Below are positions 35,350-44,740 of a DNA stretch of 46,812 nucleotides, one piece after another. Source of the stretch: Gammaproteobacteria bacterium (GTDB taxonomy: Bacteria; Pseudomonadota; Gammaproteobacteria; Xanthomonadales; SZUA-36); contig JAUIJU010000022.1 of assembly GCA_030431095.1 (NCBI GenBank), forward strand, positions 1-46,812. Reading direction: 5' to 3'. Every line of letters begins with the position of its first letter. The stretch's first letter is position 1. The translations under genes and the position numbers were made by a program. The notes beneath the pieces are model-generated. The model ran no database searches and was not told the DNA's origin. It was given only the letters and a program-made list of their open reading frames with translations.

Positions 35350-35355
35350 TATAGT
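35350..35355 (+). promoter_or_regulatory. -10 element upstream of lptM-dapF-DUF484-xerC
   Basis: TATAGT at 35350-35355 with a weak -35 candidate CTGATT at 35327-35332 (17-base spacer). Start would fall near 35362, 38 bases before the lptM ATG. Five of six -10 bases match consensus. Confidence 0.38.
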
Positions 35356-35399
35356 CTACCAGTCCACTGCCCTGGCTCCGTACCCGCTGAACCGAATCC

Positions 35400-35627
35400 A
35401 TGACCTCCGGCCGATCCTTTTCCCTGCTGTTGACCCTGGCGCTGACCGCAATGTTGTGGGCCTGCGGCAACCGCGGTTCGCTGTACCTTCCGGACGAGAC
35501 GCCGGTCGAGCCGATCCGGGCCGAGTCACGGGCGGAGTCCATGCCGGTCGATGACCAGGACCCGGCGCAGACCGACGAGGGTCCGGCGGAGGAAGAAGAA
35601 CGCTCCGACGAATCCGACGACAGCTAG
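35400..35627 (+). CDS. lptM: LPS-assembly-associated small lipoprotein LptM (YifL-like)
   Basis: 75 aa. A signal sequence ends at Cys22 in LWACGNRGSLYLPDE. The CG.RG.LY.P motif directly after the lipidated Cys is the LptM/YifL signature; LptM stabilises the LptD-LptE translocon. The rest is an acidic tail (rich in Glu and Asp), longer than the motif requires. Position just before dapF is conserved in gammaproteobacteria, although lysA normally lies between the two and is missing here. Confidence 0.85.
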   Translation: MTSGRSFSLLLTLALTAMLWACGNRGSLYLPDETPVEPIRAESRAESMPVDDQDPAQTDEGPAEEEERSDESDDS

Positions 35628-35640
35628 CCGCTTCGTGTCC

Positions 35641-36489
35641 GTGGGCCTCCGCTTTCACAAGATGCACGGCGCCGGCAACGACTTCATGCTGCTGGACCTG
35701 CGCACCGCGGCCGCGCAAGCCGACGGTTCATTCCCCGACCCGGCGCGGGTTCGCGAGTGGTCCGACCGGCATACCGGTATCGGCTTCGACCAGCTGCTGG
35801 TGCTGCACGACGATTCACGTACGGACGTTGCCGCGCGCGTGGACATCTGGAATGCCGACGGCAGCCGGGCCGAGCAATGCGGCAACGGCATGCGCGCGGT
35901 CGGCCGATTTCTCGCGAACACGTCTCCCACTGCGGACGGCCGCTACACCGTGGCTGCTCCCGTGGCGGACATCGCCCTGCAGACCCTGGACGACGGCCAG
36001 GTCAGCGTGGCCATGGGCGAAACCGTATTCGATCCCGCCACGGCGCCGTTCACCGGCCAGGCCGCCGGCGCGGACGGCTGGTACGAACTGGCCCTGGACG
36101 CCGACACCGTGCGGTTCGGCGTGGTGTCCCTGGGCAACCCGCATGCGGTCATCGAGGTCGAGAACATCGACCAGGCGCCGCTGAGCACCATCGGCATGGC
36201 GCTGCGCGCGCACGCGGCTTTTCCGGCGAGCTGCAACGTGGGCTTCGCCCAGGTGATCGACGGCGAGAACATCCGCCTGCGCGTTCTCGAACGCGGCGCC
36301 GGCGAAACGCTGGCCTGCGGTTCCGGGGCCTGTGCGGCCGCTGCGTGGCTGGGCCGGCTGGGGCGGGTCGGTGACAGGGTGCGCGTGGCACAGGGCGGTG
36401 GTACGCTGGTGGTCGACACCGACCGGGGGGCCGGGCCGGTGACGCTGACCGGGCCCGCCGTCCATGTTTTCGAAGGGATGATTGAATGA
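35641..36489 (+). CDS. dapF: diaminopimelate epimerase
   Basis: 282 aa from GTG 35641, chosen because it gives the usual N terminus GLRFHKMHGAGNDF; GTG 35635 is an equal alternative. The enzyme converts LL- to meso-diaminopimelate for peptidoglycan and lysine. Both catalytic cysteines are present: Cys80 in EQCGNGMRAVG and Cys226 in LACGSGACAAA, with NPHAVI between them. The start is 13 bases after lptM and the stop overlaps the DUF484 gene by four bases. Confidence 0.95.
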   Translation: MGLRFHKMHGAGNDFMLLDLRTAAAQADGSFPDPARVREWSDRHTGIGFDQLLVLHDDSRTDVAARVDIWNADGSRAEQCGNGMRAVGRFLANTSPTADGRYTVAAPVADIALQTLDDGQVSVAMGETVFDPATAPFTGQAAGADGWYELALDADTVRFGVVSLGNPHAVIEVENIDQAPLSTIGMALRAHAAFPASCNVGFAQVIDGENIRLRVLERGAGETLACGSGACAAAAWLGRLGRVGDRVRVAQGGGTLVVDTDRGAGPVTLTGPAVHVFEGMIE

Positions 36490-37178
36490 ACGACTCCACC
36501 CCGCTGAACGCCGAGTCCGTCGCTCAGTACCTGCTCGACCACCCCGATTTCCTCACCCACCACCCCGAAGTGCTCGACCACCTGGTGCTGCCGCACGAAA
36601 GCGGCGAAGCGGTATCGCTCATCGAGCGCCAGGTGGACCAGTTGCGCGCGCGCAATGAAAAGCAGGCCAGCCAGCTGAACCAGATCATCAAGGTCGCCGG
36701 TGAGAACGAGGTGTTGATGACCCGCCTGCACGAACTCACACTGGAGCTGATGACCATCGGCGACCTGGCCGCCTTCTTCGACCGCCTGGCCGAGGTGTTG
36801 CAGGACGAATTCGAGGCGGACGTGTTGAACATCTCCCTGTTCGGCCGCGAGGTCAACGCCGGCGAGAGCACACCATTGTTCAACGTGGACCCGGAAGACC
36901 CGGACCTGCAGGCGCTGCGCCCGCAGCTGGACAAGGGCGAAACCTCCTGTGGCCGGCTCAATCGCAACAAGCTCGACGCCCTGTTCCGCAGCCGCGCGCA
37001 ATGGGTGCAGTCCACCGCGCTGGTGCCGATCGACGACCAGGGCTTCCTGGCCATCGGCAGCAGTGACCCGGCCCGCTTCTACCCGGGCATGGGCACCCTG
37101 TTCCTAGATCTGCTGGCGCAGGTGATTCGCACCCGGCTGGCGCTGGAAGTGCCGGAGCAGCAACGCCGCTCAGCCTGA
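36486..37178 (+). CDS. DUF484 family protein
   Basis: 230 aa. N-terminal helical part YLLDHPDFLTHHPEVLDHL and IERQVDQLRARNEKQASQL (coiled coil) is diagnostic of DUF484. A GAF-like domain follows (about 80-225), with VNISLFG-type strands and GFLAIGSSDPARFYPGMG near the end. It is found almost always between dapF and xerC in gammaproteobacteria; no biochemical role is established. Soluble, probably cytoplasmic. The stop lies 22 bases before xerC. Confidence 0.93.
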   Translation: MNDSTPLNAESVAQYLLDHPDFLTHHPEVLDHLVLPHESGEAVSLIERQVDQLRARNEKQASQLNQIIKVAGENEVLMTRLHELTLELMTIGDLAAFFDRLAEVLQDEFEADVLNISLFGREVNAGESTPLFNVDPEDPDLQALRPQLDKGETSCGRLNRNKLDALFRSRAQWVQSTALVPIDDQGFLAIGSSDPARFYPGMGTLFLDLLAQVIRTRLALEVPEQQRRSA

Positions 37179-37200
37179 TGCCGTCGGCGGCGGCCGCCCC

Positions 37201-38109
37201 GTGAACGAACTGGACCAATGGCTGCAGCGTTTCGCGCAGCACCTGGAACGGGAGAAAGGCTACTCACCCCGAACCTGTGCGGCCTATGCACGCGACCTGG
37301 ACGCCTTCCGGGCGTTCCTGGCCGACGAGTCCATCACGCGGCCAGGCCAGGTCACCGAACACCATGTCCGGACCCTGGTCGCGCAACGCCACCGCCAGGG
37401 CCTGGGCGGACGTTCCCTGCAACGCATGCTTTCCGCGCTGCGCAGCTTCTATGGCTTCCTGCTGCGCGAAAGCGCGGTGTCGCACAACCCGGCAAAGGGG
37501 GTGCGCGCACCCAAATCCGGACGAAAACTGCCGGCGACGCTCGACCCGGACACCCTCGATTCCCTGCTGTCGTTTCCCACCGACACGCCCATCGCGGTAC
37601 GCGACAAGGCCATGATGGAGCTGTTCTATTCCTCGGGACTTCGGCTGTCCGAGGTCGCGGGGCTCACCTGGGACCGCCTGGAACTGGGCTCAGGTATGGT
37701 CACCGTCCAGGGCAAGGGGAATCGCCAGCGGATGGTGCCCGTGGGCAAAAAGGCCACCGGCGCCCTGCTGGAATGGCGCCGGGTGCGCGCCGAGATGGCC
37801 GATTACAGCGAGCCGCACGTGTTTGTCAGTCGGCAGGGCCGACCCCTGGCGGTGCGCAGCATCCAGGCGCGCATCGGCCACTGGGCCCGACATCAGGGCA
37901 TTCCACAGCAGGTTCATCCTCACCTGTTGCGCCACAGTTTCGCCAGCCACGTGCTCGAATCCTCCGGGGACCTGCGCGCGGTGCAGGAATTGCTGGGACA
38001 CGCAGACATCTCCACCACGCAGGTGTACACACACCTGGATTTCCAACACCTGGCGGAGGTGTACGACAAGGCCCATCCCCGCGCCCGCAAGAAACCGCGC
38101 GACGATTGA
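37201..38109 (+). CDS. xerC: tyrosine recombinase XerC
   Basis: 302-aa site-specific recombinase that with XerD resolves chromosome dimers at dif. It starts at GTG 37201. The SAM-like N-terminal core-binding domain occupies residues 1-95. Catalytic residues are all present: Arg148 (SGLRLSEVAGL), Lys172 (GKGNRQRMVP), His241 and Arg244 (HLLRHSFASH), His267 and nucleophile Tyr276 (STTQVYTHLDF). Context after dapF-DUF484 identifies it as XerC rather than XerD. Confidence 0.96.
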   Translation: MNELDQWLQRFAQHLEREKGYSPRTCAAYARDLDAFRAFLADESITRPGQVTEHHVRTLVAQRHRQGLGGRSLQRMLSALRSFYGFLLRESAVSHNPAKGVRAPKSGRKLPATLDPDTLDSLLSFPTDTPIAVRDKAMMELFYSSGLRLSEVAGLTWDRLELGSGMVTVQGKGNRQRMVPVGKKATGALLEWRRVRAEMADYSEPHVFVSRQGRPLAVRSIQARIGHWARHQGIPQQVHPHLLRHSFASHVLESSGDLRAVQELLGHADISTTQVYTHLDFQHLAEVYDKAHPRARKKPRDD

Positions 38110-38121
38110 GGAACCGGCGGG

Positions 38122-38799
38122 TCAGTCGGTTTCGGCGGGACCTGCCTCGAACCAGCGCCAGACCAGGCCAGCCACGGCCGCGCCAACAATGGGGAACACC
38201 CAGAACAACCACAACTGCTGCAGGGCGATACCGCCTTCGAACAGGGCCGGTCCCGTGCTGCGCGCCGGGTTTACCGATGTGTTGGTGACGGGGATGCTGA
38301 TCAGGTGGATCAGGGTCAGGCCCAGGCCGATGGCGACCGGCGCCAGTCCAGGCGGCGCGCGACGGTCGGTGGCGCCCAGGATGATGACCAGGAACATGAA
38401 GGTCATGACCACCTCGGTGACCACGCCCTGCGCCATGCCGAAGCCGCCCGGCGAGTGTTCGCCGACCCCGTTGGAGGCGATGTTTTCGAAACTGCCGGCA
38501 ATGTAGCCGATCAGCCAGGCCGCCAGGCAGGCGCCGATGACCTGGGCGGCAATGTACACCGGGGCATCGCCCCAGCGCGCCCGGCCGGCGACGCTGAGGC
38601 CGACGGTGACCGCGGGGTTGAGGTGGCAACCGGAAATGTGGCCGATGGCGAAGGCCATGGTCAGCACGGTCAGGCCAAAAGCCAGCGAGATGCCGAGGGT
38701 GCCGATGCCGGCGCCGGCCAGCACGGCGGCGCCACAGCCTCCGAGCACCAGCCAGAAGGTGCCGATCAGCTCGGCCGCGAAACGGTGTGAAAGGCTCAT
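38122..38799 (-). CDS. aqpZ: aquaporin Z
   Basis: 225-aa water channel from ATG 38799 with GGAG eight bases upstream. Six helices plus two half-helices with NPA motifs [10 protein letters not shown] and [31 protein letters not shown] opens the protein, as in E. coli AqpZ. The Arg after the second NPA and the spacing suit a water-selective pore rather than a glycerol facilitator. Convergent with xerC (12-base gap). Confidence 0.95.
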   Translation of the reverse strand: MSLSHRFAAELIGTFWLVLGGCGAAVLAGAGIGTLGISLAFGLTVLTMAFAIGHISGCHLNPAVTVGLSVAGRARWGDAPVYIAAQVIGACLAAWLIGYIAGSFENIASNGVGEHSPGGFGMAQGVVTEVVMTFMFLVIILGATDRRAPPGLAPVAIGLGLTLIHLISIPVTNTSVNPARSTGPALFEGGIALQQLWLFWVFPIVGAAVAGLVWRWFEAGPAETD

Positions 38800-38927
38800 G
38801 AGCATTCTCCATCCGGCAGTCACCGAACCCGGGCGCGGCGGCGAGCCACGCACGGCCTCCAGGCGCGCCGGTCAGTCGGGACGTTCACCCAGTCTAGTCG
38901 AGGATTGCGCGAAATTCCGCGCCGGGA

Positions 38928-39500
38928 TCACTCGCCGGCGTCGTCCTCCTGGCCGGTGATCGAGCGGCCCAGGCCGGGCGACTCTTCGCGCCACTTTCGT
39001 CCGCTGACGATCTGCGCCGCCCTGATGCCCAGCCAGTAGCCGCCGTAGGCGACACCGATCCAGATCCAGGGGTTGCCGGCCACGCTGAGCCAGTACGCGG
39101 GCCAGGCGATGGCTGTCACGAAATTCATGACCGACTCGATCAGCAGGTTGACGAACAGGGTAATCAGCGCGCCCAGTTCCAGGCGAAGTGCAATGCTGGC
39201 CAGCCCACCGAGGAAATCCGCCACGTCGTCCCACTCGATCAGCAGCCACGTATACAGCGCCACCAGGCCGTAGAAGCCGCCGCCGAAACGAAACCATTTC
39301 TCCAGCGCCGGGTCTTCCTTCTGCCGGTTTTCCTTGTCCTTGCGCGCCTTGCCGAGGGCCTGGATGCTGGCTTGCAGGTCACTGAACGTCTCACCTTCCA
39401 GCCGACCCCGATAGAGCGCCCACCAAACCATTGCGAAGGCCAGCAGGAACATCGGCAGGCCCGCCGAGTAGAGGGCGCGAAACAGGTCGGCGAAGTTCAT
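38928..39500 (-). CDS. predicted multi-pass membrane protein, unknown function
   Basis: 190 aa. An N-terminal helix (about 12-30) is followed by a charged cytoplasmic segment (about 40-68, rich in Lys and Glu), then four hydrophobic helices (about 73-90, 94-118, 120-150 and 145-165) and an acidic hydrophilic tail. No catalytic motif and no family I recognise. It stands alone between aqpZ and hslV, divergent from hslV, which lies across 119 bp. Confidence 0.7.
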   Translation of the reverse strand: MNFADLFRALYSAGLPMFLLAFAMVWWALYRGRLEGETFSDLQASIQALGKARKDKENRQKEDPALEKWFRFGGGFYGLVALYTWLLIEWDDVADFLGGLASIALRLELGALITLFVNLLIESVMNFVTAIAWPAYWLSVAGNPWIWIGVAYGGYWLGIRAAQIVSGRKWREESPGLGRSITGQEDDAGE

Positions 39501-39551
39501 GGCGCAAGCCTAAGCGCCTCCGGCGCCCCGGTCCAGCACCGGGTGAGCCCG

Positions 39552-39580
39552 CTTGTTTTGACGCCGCCGGACCCCGATAT
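39552..39580 (+). promoter_or_regulatory. heat-shock (sigma-32-type) promoter candidate for hslV-hslU
   Basis: CTTGTTT (39552-39558), a 13-base spacer and CCCCGATAT (39572-39580) resemble the sigma-32 consensus CTTGAAA / CCCCATnT with normal spacing. Start would be near 39587, 33 bases before the hslV GTG. hslVU is a classical sigma-32 operon in E. coli, which supports the reading. The match is partial. Confidence 0.5.
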
Positions 39581-39619
39581 CACTTTCTCGAAGCAATCGC
39601 GGACTGGGAGTACAGCAAC

Positions 39620-40162
39620 GTGGAGCAATACCGGGGAACGACGATTTGTTCCGTGCGGCGCGGCAGTCAGGTCGTCATGGGCGGCGACGGCCAGGTCACG
39701 CTGGGCAACACCGTCATGAAGGCGAACGCCCGCAAGGTGCGGCGACTGTACAAGGGCAAGGTGATCGCCGGTTTCGCCGGGGCCACCGCGGACGCTTTCA
39801 CCCTGTTCGAGCGTTTCGAAGGCAAATTGGAGAAACATTCCGGCCACCTGGTGCGCGCCGCCGTGGAAATGGCCAAGGACTGGCGCACCGACCGGGTGCT
39901 GCGGCGACTTGAAGCACTACTGGCCATCGCCGATGAAAAGGACTCCCTGCTGATTACCGGCAACGGGGACGTCGTCGAACCTGAGAACGGGTTGATCGCC
40001 ATCGGCTCAGGCGGCCCGTTTGCCCAGGCCTCCGCGATGGCGCTGCTGGCCGAGACCGAACTGGACGCCGAGGCCATCGTGCGCCGCTCACTGGGCATCG
40101 CCGCCGACATCTGCATCTACACCAACGACAACCTCGTCATCGAAACGCTGGAAAGCGACTGA
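39620..40162 (+). CDS. hslV: ATP-dependent protease peptidase subunit HslV (ClpQ)
   Basis: 180 aa from GTG 39620 (GGGAG nine bases upstream). Threonine peptidase forming the proteolytic chamber of the HslVU complex. The sequence matches HslV throughout: [63 protein letters not shown] and YTNDNL. The catalytic Thr would be Thr7, so a six-residue propeptide must be removed, whereas E. coli HslV needs only Met removal. Followed 16 bases later by hslU. Confidence 0.95.
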   Translation: MEQYRGTTICSVRRGSQVVMGGDGQVTLGNTVMKANARKVRRLYKGKVIAGFAGATADAFTLFERFEGKLEKHSGHLVRAAVEMAKDWRTDRVLRRLEALLAIADEKDSLLITGNGDVVEPENGLIAIGSGGPFAQASAMALLAETELDAEAIVRRSLGIAADICIYTNDNLVIETLESD

Positions 40163-40178
40163 GCACGGAATTCGGAAC

Positions 40179-41516
40179 ATGTCACAGATGACCCCCCGCG
40201 AGATCGTCCAGGAACTGGACCGCCACATCATCAGCCAGGCCGACGCCAAGCGCGCCGTGGCCATTGCGCTGCGCAACCGCTGGCGTCGCATGCAGGTCAG
40301 CGAAGACCTGCGCAATGAGATCACACCCAAGAATATTCTCATGATCGGCCCAACCGGCGTCGGCAAGACCGAGATCGCCAGACGCCTGGCCCAGCTGGCC
40401 AACGCCCCGTTCATCAAGGTCGAGGCCACCAAGTTCACCGAGGTGGGCTACGTGGGTAAGGACGTGGAGTCCATCATTCGCGACCTGGTGGACATGTCGG
40501 TGAAGATGACCCGCGAGCAGGCCATGGAGCGCGTGCGTTCGCGTGCCGAGGACGCCGCCTGGGACCGCATCGTGGACATCCTGCTGCCGCGCCCCCACGG
40601 TATCGGCTTTGCCAACGAGCCGCAGCCCGAGGACGATGCCGATACCGCCACGCGCCAGAAGATGCGCCGCAAGCTGCTGGACGGCGAACTGGACGACCGA
40701 GAGATCGAATTCGAAGTCTCGGCCAACGTCGGCGTGGAGATCATGACCCCGCCGGGCATGGAGGAAATGGCCAGCCAGTTGCAGGGCATGTTTCAGAACC
40801 TGGGCAACCAGAAAACCCAGAAGCGCAGAATGAAGGTCGCCGACGCCTACCCGGTGCTGCTGGAGGAAGAAGCCGCCAGGCTGGTGAACGAGGACGAAAT
40901 CAAACAACAGGCCCTGGCCAACGCCGAGCAGAACGGCATCGTGTTCATCGACGAACTGGACAAGGTGGCCAAGCGCTCCGAGTACCAGGGCGCCGACGTG
41001 TCCCGCGAGGGCGTGCAGCGCGACCTGCTGCCGCTGGTGGAAGGCTGCACCGTGTCCACCCGCTACGGCATGCTCAAGACTGACCACATCCTGTTCATCG
41101 CCTCCGGCGCCTTCCACCTGTCAAAGCCGTCGGACCTGATCCCCGAATTGCAGGGTCGCCTGCCGATCCGCGTGGAACTTCGCGCGCTGGATGCCGACGA
41201 TTTCAAGCGTATCCTGACCGAGCCGCGCGCCTCGCTGACCGAGCAGTACGCGGCTTTGATGAACACCGAGGGCGTCAAGCTGTCATTCAGCGACGACGCC
41301 ATCCGGCGCATCGCCGAGATCGCCTTCCAGGTGAACGAGACCACCGAGAACATCGGTGCGCGACGCCTGCACACGGTGATGGAGCGCTTGCTGGACGTAT
41401 TGTCCTACGAGGCCCCGGACCGCTCGGGCGACACCATCGAACTGGACGGCGAGTATGTCGACCAGCACCTGGACGAACTGGCCGGAAACGAGGACCTGAG
41501 CCGCTACATTCTCTGA
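40179..41516 (+). CDS. hslU: ATP-dependent unfoldase HslU (ClpY)
   Basis: 445-aa AAA+ hexamer that unfolds substrates and feeds them into HslV. N-terminal [20 protein letters not shown], Walker [10 protein letters not shown], pore loop GYVGKDVES, an inserted I domain (about 105-235), Walker [17 protein letters not shown], sensor [12 protein letters not shown] and the C-terminal SRYIL that docks into HslV. All functional elements are present at normal length. Second gene of the hslVU operon. Confidence 0.97.
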   Translation: MSQMTPREIVQELDRHIISQADAKRAVAIALRNRWRRMQVSEDLRNEITPKNILMIGPTGVGKTEIARRLAQLANAPFIKVEATKFTEVGYVGKDVESIIRDLVDMSVKMTREQAMERVRSRAEDAAWDRIVDILLPRPHGIGFANEPQPEDDADTATRQKMRRKLLDGELDDREIEFEVSANVGVEIMTPPGMEEMASQLQGMFQNLGNQKTQKRRMKVADAYPVLLEEEAARLVNEDEIKQQALANAEQNGIVFIDELDKVAKRSEYQGADVSREGVQRDLLPLVEGCTVSTRYGMLKTDHILFIASGAFHLSKPSDLIPELQGRLPIRVELRALDADDFKRILTEPRASLTEQYAALMNTEGVKLSFSDDAIRRIAEIAFQVNETTENIGARRLHTVMERLLDVLSYEAPDRSGDTIELDGEYVDQHLDELAGNEDLSRYIL

Positions 41517-41529
41517 TCGCCGCGCCTCG

Positions 41530-41558
41530 TCGCCACGCCGTCCGCTGCGCCGTACAAT
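41530..41558 (+). promoter_or_regulatory. promoter candidate for ubiE-ubiJ-ubiB
   Basis: TCGCCA (41530-41535), a 17-base spacer and TACAAT (41553-41558), matching four and five of six consensus bases. Start near 41565 gives a leader of about 39 bases. It separates the ubi genes from hslU, which ends at 41516. Confidence 0.45.
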
Positions 41559-41603
41559 GGACCGCTGCGGGCAAGGCGCCCGCCAGTGAGTCCAGGGGAC
41601 GCC

Positions 41604-42359
41604 ATGACCGACCGCAAGGAACAGACCACCCATTTCGGCTACCGGGACGTGCCGGTGGACGAAAAGGCCTCGCTGGTGCGCGGGGTGTTCGACTCGGTGG
41701 CCGAGCGCTACGACGTCATGAACGACCTGATGTCGCTGGGCGTCCACCGGTTCTGGAAACGCCATTTCGTGGCCACTGCCGGGGTCCGCACGGGCCAGGA
41801 CGTGCTGGACCTGGCCGGCGGCACGGGCGACATCGCCGCCCTGCTCAGCCCGCGCGTCGGCGGCTCCGGCCAGGTGCTGCTGACCGACATCAACGCCGCC
41901 ATGCTGGGCGTGGGTCGGCGCCGCCTGGAAGACCGCGGCCTGGTGGGCAATATCCAGTATGCCCTGGCCGATGCCGAATCCCTGCCCTTTGCCGGACGCC
42001 GCTTCGACGCGGTAACCATCGCCTTTGGCCTGCGTAACGTCACCGACAAGCCCGCCGCGCTGAAAGAAATGCTGCGTGTACTGCGCCCCGGCGGCCGCCT
42101 GCACATCCTGGAGTTCTCGCAGGTGCGCGCCGAGCCCCTGCGCAAACTGTACGACGGCTACTCCTTCGGCCTGCTGCCCTTCCTGGGCCGCCACGTGGCC
42201 GGCGACCCCGACAGCTACCAGTACCTGGCCGAGAGCATACGCCGCCACCCGCCGCAGAAAGAACTGGCCGCCATGATGCGCGAAGCCGGATTCACGCGCG
42301 TCACCTACCGCAACCTGTCGGGTGGCATCGTCGCCATCCACCGTGGCAGCCGTGGCTGA
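41604..42359 (+). CDS. ubiE: ubiquinone/menaquinone C-methyltransferase UbiE
   Basis: 251-aa SAM-dependent methyltransferase for ubiquinone (and menaquinone) biosynthesis. Start ATG 41604 with an AGGGGAC ribosome site, preferred to an in-frame ATG/GTG 18 bases earlier. Motifs: HFGYRDVPVDEK, FDSVAERYDVMNDLMS, SAM motif LDLAGGTGD, IAFGLRNVTDK and the C-terminal YRNLSGGIVAIHRG. First gene of the conserved ubiE-ubiJ-ubiB operon. Confidence 0.97.
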   Translation: MTDRKEQTTHFGYRDVPVDEKASLVRGVFDSVAERYDVMNDLMSLGVHRFWKRHFVATAGVRTGQDVLDLAGGTGDIAALLSPRVGGSGQVLLTDINAAMLGVGRRRLEDRGLVGNIQYALADAESLPFAGRRFDAVTIAFGLRNVTDKPAALKEMLRVLRPGGRLHILEFSQVRAEPLRKLYDGYSFGLLPFLGRHVAGDPDSYQYLAESIRRHPPQKELAAMMREAGFTRVTYRNLSGGIVAIHRGSRG

Positions 42360-42993
42360 GTACCGCACCCCGTTGCCGGGTCTGCTCGCGGGCGGGCTCG
42401 AAGCAGCCGTCAACCGCGTGCTCGCGCTGGACGCCGACGCCGGGGAGCGCCTCGCGCGCCTGGAGGGTAAAGTCGTCCAGCTGGACCTGGAAGGGCTGGG
42501 CATCACCCTGTACTTCACTTTTGATTACGGCGCCGTGGAAGTGAACCTGGACAGCGACCGCGCCGCCGACACCCGCGTCAGCGGCACACCCACGGCCCTG
42601 TTTCGCCTGGCCGCCCCGCTGGACGGCGACGGCTGGGGCACACCGGGCTCCGGGGTGCGCATCGAGGGCGACGCCACCCTGGCGCGCGACCTGGGCGCGG
42701 TGTTCGCTGCCCTGGACCCGGACTGGCGGGCGCCCCTGGACGAGTGGCTGGGCGACACCCTGGGCTTCCAGGTGTCAGCCGGCCTGCGCCGCGGCGCTGA
42801 AGGACTGCGCCAGGCTCTGGGCGAGTCACTGGCGATGGCCGGACGCTACCTGAACGATGATTCCGACGCCCTGGCGGGACAGGACGACATCGACGGCTTC
42901 AATGATGCCGTCGATGACCTGCGCGACGGCATCGACCGTCTGGAAAGCCGCCTGGCCCGCGCGGAGCGCGACGCGGCGCGGGGCCGCGAATGA
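42352..42993 (+). CDS. ubiJ: ubiquinone biosynthesis accessory factor UbiJ (SCP2 domain)
   Basis: 213 aa from GTG 42352, which overlaps the ubiE stop by eight bases; GTG 42343 or 42322 are alternatives, and no ribosome site decides between them. The SCP2-like lipid-binding domain (about 15-115) includes LEGKVVQLDLEGLGITLYFT and GVRIEGDATLARDL. A C-terminal coiled coil (about 175-210, DAVDDLRDGIDRLESRLARAE) is typical of UbiJ. With UbiK it organises the Ubi enzyme complex and binds quinone intermediates. It overlaps ubiB by four bases. Confidence 0.9.
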   Translation: MAEYRTPLPGLLAGGLEAAVNRVLALDADAGERLARLEGKVVQLDLEGLGITLYFTFDYGAVEVNLDSDRAADTRVSGTPTALFRLAAPLDGDGWGTPGSGVRIEGDATLARDLGAVFAALDPDWRAPLDEWLGDTLGFQVSAGLRRGAEGLRQALGESLAMAGRYLNDDSDALAGQDDIDGFNDAVDDLRDGIDRLESRLARAERDAARGRE

Positions 42994-44648
42994 TCAGCGC
43001 CATGCGCCAGTTCCTGAGCCTGCTGCGCATCAGCGCCATACTGGCGCGCTACGGGCTGGGCGACCTGCTTGCCGCCACGCACCTGTACCGGCCCATGGGC
43101 TGGGTCACCGGCCTGGTGCCCGGGGCGCGCGATGCCGCCAGCAAACCCCGCGGTGAACGCCTGCGCCTGGCCCTGCAGGAACTGGGGCCGGTATACGTCA
43201 AGTTCGGCCAGATCCTGTCCACCCGGCGCGACCTGCTGCCGCGCGACATCGCCGAAGAGCTGGCCCTGTTGCAGGACCGCGTACCGCCCTTCCCCGGGGA
43301 AGAGGCCCGGCAGATCGTGGAGCGCGCCTTGCGCCAGAGCGTCGACGAGGCCTTTGCCAGCTTCGACATCGAGCCGCTGGCCTCGGCCTCCATCGCACAG
43401 GTGCACCCGGCCACCCTGCCCGACGGCCGCGAGGTCGTGGTCAAGGTCGTGCGACCGAACATGGAAGCGCAACTGCGGCGCGACGTGGACCTGCTCAAGG
43501 CCGTGGCGCGACTGGCCGAGCGCTACTGGGACGGCGCCCAGCGGGTACATCCGCTGGAGATCGTCCGCGAGTTCGAAACCTTCGTTTTCGACGAGCTCGA
43601 CATGCAGCGCGAGGCGTCCAATGCCTCCGCCCTGCGGCGCAACTTCGAGGATTCTCCTTACCTGTACATTCCCGAAGTGCACTGGCCCCTGTGCAAGCAG
43701 GACGTGATGGTCATGGAACGGGTTTCCGGCATTCATTCCGGCGACCTGGACGCCCTGCGTGCCGCCGGGGTCGACCTGCCCAAGCTGGCCGTGCGCGGCG
43801 TTCGGGTGTTTTACCAGCAGGTGTTTCGGGACAACCTGTTCCATGCCGACATGCACCCGGGCAACATCCTCGTGGACGCGACCCGTCCGGACGACCCGAC
43901 CTGGATCGCACTGGACTTCGGCATCGTGGCCAGCCTCACGCCGGAAGACCTGTATTACATCTCGGAAAACTTCCTGGCCCTGTTCCGGCGCGACTACCGG
44001 CGGGTGGCGCAGTTGCACATCGACTCGGGCTGGGTGCCGGCCGACACGCGCATCGACGAACTCGAAGCGGCCGTGCGCACGGTCGGCGAACCGAACTTCA
44101 CGCGGCCGCTGAACGAGGTCTCCTTCGGCGAATTGCTGTTCAAGCTGTTCAAGGTGGCGCGCCGCTTCAACCTCGACATCCAGCCTCAGCTGATCATGTT
44201 GCAGAAGACCCTGCTGAACATCGAGGGCGTCGGCCGTGACCTGTACCCTGAACTCGACATCTGGGGCGTGGCGCGGCCGGAACTGGAAAAGATTCTCCAC
44301 GAAAAATACAGCGTCGAAAACGTCGCGAAGGACCTGCGCCGGCAGTTGCCGCGCTGGGTGGCCCAGGCGCCGGACATGCCGAACCTGGTGCGTGACTACC
44401 TGGACCAGGCCGTCAAGGGCCAACTGACCACGCGCATCGCCTCCGAGGACCTGGCCAGCCTGCGCGCCGAACACGCGGTTTCGCACCGACGCACCCTGGG
44501 CGTACTGGCCGCCGGTGCGATCGGCATCGCCGGCGCGCTGCTGACCGGGCTGCAGACCGGACCCTGGTACCTGGGCGGCCTGTCGGTAATGGGCCTGTCC
44601 CTGATGGGGCTTTCGGCCCTGATCTTTTTCCGTTCGGCCCGGCGCTGA
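42990..44648 (+). CDS. ubiB: atypical kinase/ATPase UbiB
   Basis: 552 aa. ABC1/ADCK (protein-kinase-like) domain with the KxGQ motif in YVKFGQILSTRRDLLP, Ala-rich loop LASASIAQVHPA, conserved Glu/Arg helices, HADMHPGN and the DFG-type ALDFGIVA. Two hydrophobic helices at the C terminus (about 500-548) anchor it in the inner membrane. UbiB is an ATPase required for ubiquinone synthesis, probably extracting membrane intermediates. Third gene of the ubiEJB operon; tatA does not follow as it does in E. coli. Confidence 0.97.
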   Translation: MISAMRQFLSLLRISAILARYGLGDLLAATHLYRPMGWVTGLVPGARDAASKPRGERLRLALQELGPVYVKFGQILSTRRDLLPRDIAEELALLQDRVPPFPGEEARQIVERALRQSVDEAFASFDIEPLASASIAQVHPATLPDGREVVVKVVRPNMEAQLRRDVDLLKAVARLAERYWDGAQRVHPLEIVREFETFVFDELDMQREASNASALRRNFEDSPYLYIPEVHWPLCKQDVMVMERVSGIHSGDLDALRAAGVDLPKLAVRGVRVFYQQVFRDNLFHADMHPGNILVDATRPDDPTWIALDFGIVASLTPEDLYYISENFLALFRRDYRRVAQLHIDSGWVPADTRIDELEAAVRTVGEPNFTRPLNEVSFGELLFKLFKVARRFNLDIQPQLIMLQKTLLNIEGVGRDLYPELDIWGVARPELEKILHEKYSVENVAKDLRRQLPRWVAQAPDMPNLVRDYLDQAVKGQLTTRIASEDLASLRAEHAVSHRRTLGVLAAGAIGIAGALLTGLQTGPWYLGGLSVMGLSLMGLSALIFFRSARR

Positions 44649-44728
44649 GCCGCCCGGCAGACGGGCCGGACAGGCCGCTGCTGCCGACGGGCGAGTCGAA
44701 CGCGAACGCGGTCTTCACCGCGACCAGA

Positions 44729-44734
44729 CATAAT
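44729..44734 (+). promoter_or_regulatory. -10-like element immediately before the metallopeptidase gene
   Basis: CATAAT at 44729-44734 matches five of six consensus bases and ends seven bases before the ATG at 44741, so transcription would begin at or next to the start codon (leaderless mRNA). No -35 or Shine-Dalgarno is visible. Confidence 0.3.
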
Positions 44735-44740
44735 GGCGCC

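Noticed and set aside
42846-44486. 546-codon minus-strand open frame
   Set aside because: Antisense shadow of ubiB and ubiJ, both conserved.
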